Assembly (NCBI GenBank): GCA_026391995.1
Contig: JAPLCY010000194.1
Coordinates: 1 to 5,538, forward strand
Source of the DNA: Candidatus Auribacterota bacterium
GTDB lineage: Bacteria > Auribacterota > Tritonobacteria > UBA1439
Direction of reading: 5' to 3'
Length of the DNA stretch: 5,538 nt
In this document: piece by piece, positions 1 to 5,168 of the stretch
How positions within the stretch are numbered: the first letter of the stretch is position 1
How the letters are laid out: every line of letters begins with the position of its first letter
The notes under the pieces: model-generated
Told to the model about the DNA's origin: nothing
Database searches by the model: none
The model's input: only the letters and a program-made list of their open reading frames with translations
Made by a program: the position numbers and the translations under genes

Positions 1-66
1 CCCGGCACGACCCCCCCCCCCGGCCCGACCTCCACCCCCGGCCCGACCTCCACCCCCGGCCCGACC
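1..66 (+). repeat. 18-bp tandem repeat encoding a PGPTST linker, with a C11 run
   Basis: Bases 19-36 and 37-54 are identical 18-bp units. Bases 55-66 repeat the first 12 bases of the unit. Bases 1-12 match the same 12 bases with one mismatch, and the rest of that first copy has turned into part of a run of 11 C (11-21). The period is a multiple of three, so copy-number change would lengthen or shorten the protein linker without shifting the frame. A change in the C run would shift the frame. The array probably continues to the left of the window. Confidence 0.85.
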
Positions 67-453
67 CCACTCCCCCACTCCAGCTGGCCTGTCGTTTTGC
101 ACGCAAGCAAAGACAGCCTTTCCAGGAACGACAGGCTGATGGTGACCGCCGATTTCAAGCTATGTACGACGCCGTTTATCCCCTACATCAGATTGAAGGC
201 TCCGGACGGAACCTACCTGTACATCCAGCGTGCTTACCGCACCCAGAAAACGCTCCTCTCCTCCACGCCCAGGCCGTTCAGGATGAAGGGGCCGTTTGTC
301 CTCGACTACACGCTCGACGACTACCCCGTACTGGATACATTCGCCTATTCCGCCGCGCCCGGGTTTTGGGTGCTGGAGGCGGTGTTCATCGACCATTGGG
401 GCAACATCATTGGCGGCAAAGACGCCCTCGGCATCACCGTGTCGCCTCGCTGA
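1..453 (+). CDS. C-terminal part of a probable secreted/surface protein: Pro/Thr linker plus Ig-like domain (5' end outside window)
   Basis: The frame is open from base 1 to a TGA at 451-453 (150 residues seen), so the gene starts upstream. A TTG at 97 is the first start-like codon but lies inside the reading frame and has no ribosome binding site, so I do not take it as the start. Residues 1-27 are a Pro/Gly/Thr/Ser linker built from about four copies of a six-residue unit (PGPTST). Residues about 30-150 form a compact domain with alternating hydrophobic segments (LMVTADF, IPYIRLKAPDGTYLYI, GFWVLEAVFID) and no helix-rich or membrane stretch, suggesting a beta-sandwich. Such Pro-rich linkers followed by an Ig-like end domain are typical of large extracellular proteins of environmental bacteria. 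No catalytic motif is visible and the function is unknown. The 3' end overlaps the convergent phosphodiesterase gene by 20 bp. That it is a real gene is likely; that it is surface-exposed is inference. Confidence 0.72.
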   Translation, partial: PGTTPPPGPTSTPGPTSTPGPTPLPHSSWPVVLHASKDSLSRNDRLMVTADFKLCTTPFIPYIRLKAPDGTYLYIQRAYRTQKTLLSSTPRPFRMKGPFVLDYTLDDYPVLDTFAYSAAPGFWVLEAVFIDHWGNIIGGKDALGITVSPR

Positions 454-1216
454 GCACCTCGTTCAGGAGCGGGGGGTTATTGGTCGCGATGGCGTCGACA
501 CCCATCGCCGCGCATCGTTTCATCTCATCCGGATCGTCCACCGTCCATGCGCAGATCCGCATCCCCAGGTCGTGGAATTCCCTGACCATTTCGGCGGTGA
601 CGTGGCGATGGTTCACGGAGAGCCAGCGGGCAAACCTTCGCACGCGGGAGGGGGAGGGGGGGTTCACGCAGATCAAACCCCTGGTAACTCCCGGCATCAA
701 CTCCCCCATCATCCGAACGCACGGCTCGTCAAACGAGGCCACGAGCACCGGGGATGACCGCCCGTTCTCGCGCACCAGCGTCGCCGCCAGCTCGCTGCAC
801 AAGCGTTCATTTCGCCCGGCCCCCGCCGCCCCGGTCACCGCCTTGAGTTCTATGTAGAGGCCGGCATGCCCCTCCGTGCACTCGAGGGCTTCCCGCAGCG
901 TCAGCACCCGCTCCCCGGCACACGCGGGGTCCTTCCACGAGCCCGCGTCAAGTGTTTTGATCGCGGCGATCGTGGCCCGGGCGACATCCCCTGTCCCGTC
1001 AGTGGTGCGATCGAGGGTGAGATCGTGCATCACCACGATCGCCGAATCGGCGCTGAGCTGGATATCGAGCTCGATCCAGTCGCAGCCCGCCTCGAGTGCC
1101 TTCCGGAACGCGAGCAGCGTATTTTCCGGATAACGGGCAGAATACCCGCGATGGGCCACGCGTGACAGTAGCGGGGGCCGGTTCCCTCTCTCAAAATGGC
1201 TTTGACATGCGGCCAT
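434..1216 (-). CDS. Glycerophosphodiester phosphodiesterase (GDPD family, cytoplasmic UgpQ-like)
   Basis: Hydrolyses glycerophosphodiesters (deacylated phospholipid head groups) to sn-glycerol 3-phosphate and an alcohol. The 260 residues match the usual size of the short bacterial enzymes (E. coli UgpQ is about 250). The family signatures are in order: HRG at 22-24 (general acid/base His22 and Arg23), PENT at 30-33, the metal-ligand pair Glu49/Asp51 in IELDIQ, MHD at 63-65 with the second catalytic His64, LDRTTDGTG at 68-76, IELK at 122-125 (Glu123 metal ligand, Lys125), and the closing WTVDDPDEM...GVDAIATNNP block from Trp224. All expected active-site residues are present. No signal peptide is visible, so it should be cytoplasmic. 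I chose the ATG at 1216-1214, with a modest AGGA about 10 nt upstream. A later GTG at Val20 would leave almost nothing before the HRG motif. It is divergent from the TPR gene and convergent with the gene on its left. No transport genes of a ugp-type operon are adjacent. Confidence 0.95.
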   Translation of the reverse strand: MAACQSHFERGNRPPLLSRVAHRGYSARYPENTLLAFRKALEAGCDWIELDIQLSADSAIVVMHDLTLDRTTDGTGDVARATIAAIKTLDAGSWKDPACAGERVLTLREALECTEGHAGLYIELKAVTGAAGAGRNERLCSELAATLVRENGRSSPVLVASFDEPCVRMMGELMPGVTRGLICVNPPSPSRVRRFARWLSVNHRHVTAEMVREFHDLGMRICAWTVDDPDEMKRCAAMGVDAIATNNPPLLNEVLSEATR

Positions 1217-1230
1217 GCGTACCGTATCCT
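1202..1230 (+). promoter_or_regulatory. Sigma70-type promoter of the TPR gene
   Basis: A perfect -35 hexamer TTGACA (1202-1207) is followed, after exactly 17 bp, by TATCCT (1225-1230, four of six matches to TATAAT). The transcript would start near 1237-1238, giving a leader of about 25 nt that contains the Shine-Dalgarno at 1248-1254. The -35 element and part of the spacer lie inside the first codons of the divergent phosphodiesterase gene, so polymerase binding here could interfere with that gene. Read on the minus strand, the -10 bases are AGGATA, the best ribosome-binding candidate for the phosphodiesterase. Confidence 0.65.
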
Positions 1231-1247
1231 ATCCAGGACACCAAACC

Positions 1248-1254
1248 GGAGGAG
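1248..1254 (+). promoter_or_regulatory. Ribosome binding site of the TPR gene
   Basis: GGAGGAG lies 7 nt before the ATG at 1262. This decides the start: the frame is open further upstream to an ATG at 1196, but that codon lies before the promoter and would remove the signal-peptide-like N-terminus. Confidence 0.85.
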
Positions 1255-1261
1255 TTACCAG

Positions 1262-1930
1262 ATGATTCGCTCTCTCGCGCTCTACAGCCTCACCGCGGCG
1301 CTTTTCGGGCAGACACCCGCTCCATCATCTCCCCCCCCCGCCGCCATGGCACCGCTGCCTTCATCTCCGATAACATCGGTGACCGGAATCGCATCTCCCG
1401 CCGCAGCCGCGGTTGCGGCACCCTCATTGTCAGCCGACGCCGGCACCCCGCTGCAGGGGATCCTCCGCGACGCCGAGAAGGCGTACCATGCCACGCGCGT
1501 TGACGAGGCGCTCGCCCTCTTCCGCAAGGCCGCCGATCTCGATCCATCGAGCGCCGATGCCCAGAACGGCATCGGCCGGATGGAGCTGTCAAAAGGCGAC
1601 ATCGACGGCGCGATTACCTCTTTCAAAAAAGCCATCGAGCGCGATCCAGGGATGAGCTCCCTCTACTACAACCTCGGCCATTGCTACGCCATCCGGAAAC
1701 AGTGGGATCTGGCCATCATGCAATATACAAAGGCGGTCAAAGATAATCCCCAGAACGGGCTCGCCCAATTTGAACTCGGCTCCTGCTACTTTGCGAAGAA
1801 GGACCTCCCCAGGGCAAAAGCGGAGTATGAAAAGGCGGTAAAGATCTTCGGCGAAAAAACCCCCGCGGGCGAAGAAGCCCTCCGCAACGCCGTCAAAATA
1901 GAAATGCTCATGCAGCGGCTCGGGAAATAA
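1262..1930 (+). CDS. Small exported tetratricopeptide repeat (TPR) protein
   Basis: A 222-residue protein. Residues 1-16 (MIRSLALYSLTAALFG) look like a short export signal, with one basic residue and a hydrophobic core. There is no lipobox Cys, and the cleavage site is unclear. Residues 17-60 are a low-complexity Pro/Ala/Ser linker with no predicted fold. Four TPRs follow in exact 34-residue register: 64-97, 98-131, 132-165 and 166-199. They show the consensus small and aromatic positions: G105/G139/G173, A83/A117/A151/A185, F87/F121/Y155/Y189, A90/A124/A158/A192 and P95/P129/P163. A short capping helix closes the protein (200-222). TPR arrays bind proteins and have no catalysis, so the likely role is a periplasmic or membrane-tethered scaffold; the partner is unknown. 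The gene has its own promoter and strong ribosome binding site. It converges on the FlgO-like/TPR gene with a 44-bp gap. A run of nine C encodes Pro24-Pro26 just after the signal. Confidence 0.87.
   Translation: MIRSLALYSLTAALFGQTPAPSSPPPAAMAPLPSSPITSVTGIASPAAAAVAAPSLSADAGTPLQGILRDAEKAYHATRVDEALALFRKAADLDPSSADAQNGIGRMELSKGDIDGAITSFKKAIERDPGMSSLYYNLGHCYAIRKQWDLAIMQYTKAVKDNPQNGLAQFELGSCYFAKKDLPRAKAEYEKAVKIFGEKTPAGEEALRNAVKIEMLMQRLGK
1331..1339 (+). repeat. C9 homopolymer in the TPR gene
   Basis: Nine consecutive C form exactly three Pro codons (24-26). One added base would move translation to a frame ending at the TGA at 1501-1503, before the end of the first TPR. It is either a slippage-prone site or a place where sequencing error is likely. 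Confidence 0.8.
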
Positions 1931-1938
1931 ACAGCGTT

Positions 1939-1956
1939 CGCACATTGAAGTGTGCG
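1939..1956. terminator. Hairpin between convergent genes, possible weak terminator
   Basis: CGCACA (1939-1944) and TGTGCG (1951-1956) form a 6-bp stem around a 6-nt loop in the 44-bp gap between two convergent genes. No U-run follows on the plus strand. On the minus strand the stem is followed by AACGCTGTTTATTT, which is only mildly U-rich. The position fits a shared terminator, but the structure is not a textbook one. Confidence 0.3.
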
Positions 1957-1974
1957 CTATGTGCGCGCATCCCC

Positions 1975-2994
1975 TCAGTGCCCCATCCGTCCAAGCTGGT
2001 TCAAATAGTTCTTCGCCGTCACCATTCCCGGTTCAAGCTCGAGCGCACGCTCAAGCGATTTCCTGGAAAGGTCGTAGCGGCTGTTCATCATGTAGATAAG
2101 TCCCAATCCGCAGTACGCCTTTGCGCAGCCCGGATCGATCGCCGCGGCCTTCCGGTACTCCTCAAGCGCCATGTTGTACCACTCGACATACTGGTACGCC
2201 GTGCCGATCCCGCAGTAGGCGCCGCCGAGAAGGTAGTGCGCCTCCGCGCAGGAGGGGTCGGCCTCGATCGCCTTCTGGAGATGCCGGATCTTGCGGTGGG
2301 TCCCTTCGGGGGCCTGTCTCCCCTTGCACAGTTCCTCAAACGCGACGGGCGACTCGGTGGGATGGCTGAAGAGGCGTCCGGCCGCTTCATCCCCTACCCG
2401 TTGCCCAAGCAACGCGGCGCACCGGGCCGCAAGCCGGTCTTCAGCCTCCCAGATACGATCGGCGGATCCATCCACCCTGATGGCGCTCCCCTCGCCGCCG
2501 CGGACGGGGCGAAAGGCCCGCAGCTCGATCTGGAGCGCGCCCTTGCTGACGCGATAACTGCCCAGGAGAAGGATATCCGCCCCTATGCTACGCGACAGGG
2601 CAGAGACATTGGCGCTGCTGATCTCCACTTTATTGCCTCCGCCGGAGCGCGCTTGAAACCGCCGCAGCTCTTCCGATGTGATAACCTCGACCAGGGGGGC
2701 GCGCTTCAATCGTTCGGCGAGCGTATCGGCGAGCTCACGCCCGAGCCAGGCATGCGCCGGGCGGCGGGAGCCGGCGGAGTGGAAACCGAGGATGGCGACC
2801 CTGCGCTTCTCTCCGACCGGCGCGAGGGCAGCGTCGTGCAGGCGGAGACCGGTAAAGGAAATAAGGGGGAGAGTACATGACGGTTGACGGTGGGATTCTT
2901 CCGTACGCAGAGGATCGAAATGTATGAGCGGAAGGGCGCTCATCGCCACCCGCGTGGCGAGCATGATGCCGATGAGAAGCGGATGCACCACCAT
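1975..2994 (-). CDS. FlgO/CsgG-like domain protein with C-terminal TPRs, probably exported
   Basis: A 339-residue protein. Residues 1-24 are hydrophobic with few charges and look like an export signal or anchor. Residues 65-197 resemble the FlgO/TolB-N/CsgG-like alpha-beta fold: a first strand RVAILGF (65-71), a helix WLGRELADTLAERL (83-96), VEVITSEELRRF (102-113), then IGADILLLGSYRV (137-149) with a following strand and a helix at 180-197. In known families this fold occurs in outer-membrane-associated proteins and beside TPRs. Three TPRs follow: a degenerate one at 216-249, one of 41 residues at 250-290 with a seven-residue insertion in its inter-helix loop, and a good one at 291-324. The ATG at 2994 follows a G-rich stretch 27 bp after the stop of the upstream gene, so the two are almost surely co-transcribed. 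GTG at codon 2 and ATG at codon 11 are alternative starts. The region between the signal and the domain (27-64) is of unknown fold. The role is inferred to be an envelope scaffold. Confidence 0.85.
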   Translation of the reverse strand: MVVHPLLIGIMLATRVAMSALPLIHFDPLRTEESHRQPSCTLPLISFTGLRLHDAALAPVGEKRRVAILGFHSAGSRRPAHAWLGRELADTLAERLKRAPLVEVITSEELRRFQARSGGGNKVEISSANVSALSRSIGADILLLGSYRVSKGALQIELRAFRPVRGGEGSAIRVDGSADRIWEAEDRLAARCAALLGQRVGDEAAGRLFSHPTESPVAFEELCKGRQAPEGTHRKIRHLQKAIEADPSCAEAHYLLGGAYCGIGTAYQYVEWYNMALEEYRKAAAIDPGCAKAYCGLGLIYMMNSRYDLSRKSLERALELEPGMVTAKNYLNQLGRMGH

Positions 2995-3021
2995 GCCCCC
3001 CGAGACCGGCCCCGGAAAAGG

Positions 3022-4911
3022 CTATATGCTGAACAGGCGCTTCAGGGGGTTGGACTTCCTTACCTTCCCCTGCTTGACGTCGTTCATCCGCTGGGTAAGG
3101 TACCCGCCGGTGAGGTAGTCGATGTTCGCCGTGACTTCCTGAAGCTGGAGCTCCAGGCGGATTCTCTCGCGGAGATCCTCCGCGGGCGAGAGCAGGATAT
3201 CGATCTGGAGGTTCCTGCGCTGGAAGTAGAACTGGGTCACCTCTTCGAGCACGTCGTTGCGGAGCTCCACCAGGTCGCGCGACTCGTCGCTGATCCTGAT
3301 CTGGTCAGGGTTGAAGAGGAAATCGCCGAGGTCCCAATCGAACTTGAATCCGAGTCTGCGCTCGCGCTGGCGATCGTCGCCTGTCTGATAGCTTGTCGTG
3401 TACTCCGTCAAGTACCTGGTTTCATCCTGAAGATAGTTTGTATAATCTATGCCGGTGCCCGGCGTGATCTCCGTCTTGTCATACATCTTCGTCTTCTCTT
3501 CATCGAGAGTCCTCAACTTCTGGTTGCTCTCGTCATTTGCCCGTACGCGGAGATTGAAATCCGTCTCCAATACGAACCTCGGCAACAGGGCGCGGTACTT
3601 CGCCCCCTTGCGCCACCCCTCGATGATATCGGGGTGAACCTCGGCGAAGCGCATGGCGACCTCCTGGATCTCCTGCACGGTCGGCTCATGCGAGAACTGG
3701 CCCAGCACGGTCTGGACATCGTCGATCGTGGGGATCGCCGGACCGGCGGGCGCGGCCGCTTTGGCGCCCATGTCCGGCACCTGCACCCCCTCCGCGATGG
3801 TGACCGATTCGACCTTCTCCTCGCCGGGGACGGTCTTTTCGGGGACCGCCTCTTCAATCTTCTTCGCCTCGGCACTTGACTCCTCAACCTTCGGCGACTC
3901 AACCTTCTCCGCGACCGGCTCGGTCACGGCTGCCCCGGCCTCTCCCGGCGCGACTGCCGGCACCGCCGGTGCCGCGGCACCCCCCATCGCGGTCTTGTAC
4001 AGTCCGCTGGCGCTCGCCGCCCACACGGTCCCGCTGTTCACAGGGTCAAACGCGATGGCCGAGGCGCCCTTGATACCCGTGCCCTTGGAAAGCTCCTGCC
4101 AGTGTGCCCCGGCGTCCGAGGAACCGTACACGCCGCCATCGGTGGCGGCATAGACGGCCTTGGAGTCCGCGGGGGCCACCGCCACCTCCCGCACCGCACC
4201 AGCCCCGATGGAGTCTGTCGCCGCCTGTTTCCAGCTCGCGCCGCCGTCGGCGCTCTTGTAGAGACCGTCCGCGGCGCCGAGGTAAATGACCTCGGGATTG
4301 ACGCCGTCGATCGCGATGCTCTCTATCGCCTTCGGCTCGCTGAACACCTTGTTCCAGGAAACACCGGCATCCTTGGTCTTGTACATCCCGGTCGCGGTGC
4401 CCGCGTATATGATATTCGAATCGAGCGGGCTCACCGCAACAGAGGTGATGGTCTTCTCATCGGCCACGCCCATTTCCTTCCAGCTCTTGCCGCCGTCGGT
4501 TGATTTGAGCAACGCGCTGTCGAGTGTCGCCGCATACACCATGTCCGGATTCGACGGGTCGATGGCACAATCGAGCGCCGTCCTCACCTGCCCCCCGGAC
4601 GCGCCGTTCACCTTCGTCCATGTCTTCCCGCCGTCCCGGCACATGTACAACCCGTCAGCGGCGCCCGCGAATATCCGCGGGGAGTTGGCCGGATCAATGA
4701 CGAGGGCGGCGGTCGCACCGGCGATCTGCTTCGCGTCGCCGAGCGCGGCAAGCTCGCGTTTGAGCTTCTTCAATGATGTGATGATGTCTTTTCCCACGGC
4801 GCGCATTTTAGCAGACAAAACGCGAATAGTCACGGTAATCGCGGAGGCAAGGACGACGGCGGATGCAATCACCAGCAGGGATTCATGACGGCGTAGGCGG
4901 CGGTTCATCAC
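3022..4911 (-). CDS. Membrane-anchored Asp-box (BNR) propeller protein with a TolC-like C-terminal half repeat
   Basis: A 629-residue protein, first gene of a two-gene operon. Basic residues 3-8 precede a hydrophobic segment at 12-29, either an anchor or a signal cut after ASA at 22-24. Residues 33-60 are a charged helix. Residues 67-307 hold six propeller-type repeats. Five carry an Asp box ending in Trp (RDGGKTW 92-98, STDGGKSW 137-144, TKDAGVSW 179-186, SADGGASW 220-227, SSDAGAHW 264-271); the sixth stops at GLYKT (303-307). Residues 310-395 are an Ala/Pro then Glu/Lys/Val linker with EKVES twice. Residues 396-629 resemble one repeat of outer-membrane efflux (TolC/OEP) proteins: a helix from Pro410, ALLPRF at 441-446, LGFKFDWDLGDFLFNP (520-535), a long helix with YFQRRNLQ (562-569), and LTGG at 600-603. 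No hydrolase residues stand out. GTG at 4911 lies 6 nt after AGGAGGAG and the next codon, ATG at 4908, lies 9 nt after; either could be the start. Confidence 0.9.
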   Translation of the reverse strand: MMNRRLRRHESLLVIASAVVLASAITVTIRVLSAKMRAVGKDIITSLKKLKRELAALGDAKQIAGATAALVIDPANSPRIFAGAADGLYMCRDGGKTWTKVNGASGGQVRTALDCAIDPSNPDMVYAATLDSALLKSTDGGKSWKEMGVADEKTITSVAVSPLDSNIIYAGTATGMYKTKDAGVSWNKVFSEPKAIESIAIDGVNPEVIYLGAADGLYKSADGGASWKQAATDSIGAGAVREVAVAPADSKAVYAATDGGVYGSSDAGAHWQELSKGTGIKGASAIAFDPVNSGTVWAASASGLYKTAMGGAAAPAVPAVAPGEAGAAVTEPVAEKVESPKVEESSAEAKKIEEAVPEKTVPGEEKVESVTIAEGVQVPDMGAKAAAPAGPAIPTIDDVQTVLGQFSHEPTVQEIQEVAMRFAEVHPDIIEGWRKGAKYRALLPRFVLETDFNLRVRANDESNQKLRTLDEEKTKMYDKTEITPGTGIDYTNYLQDETRYLTEYTTSYQTGDDRQRERRLGFKFDWDLGDFLFNPDQIRISDESRDLVELRNDVLEEVTQFYFQRRNLQIDILLSPAEDLRERIRLELQLQEVTANIDYLTGGYLTQRMNDVKQGKVRKSNPLKRLFSI

Positions 4912-4912
4912 G

Positions 4913-4927
4913 AGAGGCTCCTCCTCT
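4913..4927 (-). promoter_or_regulatory. Ribosome binding site of the propeller gene, inside a small hairpin
   Basis: On the minus strand the Shine-Dalgarno AGGAGGAG occupies 4925-4918. The surrounding bases can form a 5-bp stem, AGAGG (4927-4923) with CCTCT (4917-4913), with AGGAG in the loop just before the start codon. The ribosome binding site is clear. That the hairpin matters is speculative. Confidence 0.75.
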
Positions 4928-4974
4928 GTTGCGAAAACTTATGAGTAATGTCGTGCGCTGCACCAACGGCTACA

Positions 4975-5003
4975 ATAATAGACAGTCCCGGCGGCAGTTG
5001 CAA
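4975..5003 (-). promoter_or_regulatory. Sigma70-type promoter of the propeller/FlgO-like operon
   Basis: On the minus strand TTGCAA (5003-4998) and TATTAT (4980-4975, five of six matches to TATAAT) are separated by exactly 17 bp. Transcription would start near 4968, giving a leader of nearly 60 nt that ends in the AGGAGGAG ribosome binding site. It is the best promoter in the gap before two tightly spaced minus-strand genes that have no other obvious promoter. Confidence 0.6.
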
Positions 5004-5004
5004 C

Positions 5005-5034
5005 AACTAATTATAACAATTAATTATAATAGTT
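5005..5034. repeat. AT-rich imperfect inverted repeat upstream of the operon promoter
   Basis: The arm 5005-5016 (AACTAATTATAA) and the arm 5024-5034 (TTATAATAGTT) are inverted copies with one extra base in the left arm, around a seven-base centre. The block is almost free of G and C in an otherwise GC-rich window. It directly abuts the -35 element of the minus-strand promoter, where an UP element or an operator would be expected. It also contains AATTATAA twice as a direct repeat (5009-5016, 5022-5029), and perfect TATAAT hexamers on both strands without suitable -35 partners. Confidence 0.6.
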
Positions 5035-5065
5035 CTCTTCCACTTTGTGTGGGTAAACCCTTTAT

Positions 5066-5090
5066 CCCATCCCCCTGCGAGAGGGGAGGG
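5066..5090. repeat. GC-rich hairpin in the non-coding gap, possible terminator of the right-hand gene
   Basis: CCC-A-TCCCC (5066-5074) can pair with GGGGAGGG (5083-5090), leaving one bulged A and an eight-base loop. It lies 79 bp beyond the stop of the minus-strand gene on the right and upstream of the minus-strand operon promoter, so it could separate the two transcripts. No U-run follows the stem on either strand, so it may instead be a dispersed palindromic repeat. Confidence 0.4.
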
Positions 5091-5168
5091 TAATTAATCG
5101 AGTCCCCGCTGTAACTGAGGCCAGACTAATACATTGGCCCGGCGGGAAGGCATTCTGCCCAATAACCG

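Larger units (their letters stand above)
4912..5168. other. Intergenic regulatory region
   Basis: This is the only sizeable stretch without a gene. It holds the ribosome binding site hairpin, the operon promoter, the AT-rich inverted repeat and the GC-rich hairpin described separately. Bases 5091-5168 contain nothing I can assign. No tRNA, small-RNA signature or convincing short gene was seen. Confidence 0.6.

Noticed and set aside
11..66. CRISPR-like direct repeats
   Set aside because: The repeat is a contiguous 18-bp in-frame coding array with no spacers.
97..453. A separate short gene starting at TTG 97
   Set aside because: The frame is open without a stop back to base 1 and encodes a Pro/Thr linker of the kind that precedes such domains, and no ribosome binding site lies before 97. 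It is treated as the end of a longer gene.
1196..1261. Earlier ATG (1196) as start of the TPR protein
   Set aside because: It lies upstream of the promoter and ribosome binding site and would bury the signal-like N-terminus.
1945..2880. Long plus-strand open frame opposite the FlgO-like/TPR gene
   Set aside because: Antisense shadow in GC-rich DNA. The minus strand encodes recognisable FlgO-like and TPR motifs, and the plus frame has no family motif or ribosome binding site.
2884..3879. Plus-strand open frame of 331 codons opposite the propeller gene
   Set aside because: It crosses the gap between two well-supported minus-strand genes, and its Arg/His/Leu-rich translation is typical of an antisense frame.
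4286..4888. Plus-strand open frame of 200 codons opposite the Asp-box repeats
   Set aside because: Its apparent repeats mirror the propeller repeats on the minus strand; it has no independent evidence.
3975..4911. Sialidase or other glycoside hydrolase suggested by the Asp boxes
   Set aside because: Asp boxes are structural and occur in many propellers. The arginine triad and the Tyr/Glu nucleophile pattern of sialidases were not seen.
5023..5030. Perfect TATAAT hexamers as separate promoters
   Set aside because: No -35 element lies at a suitable distance on either strand; the hexamers are by-products of the AT-rich palindrome.
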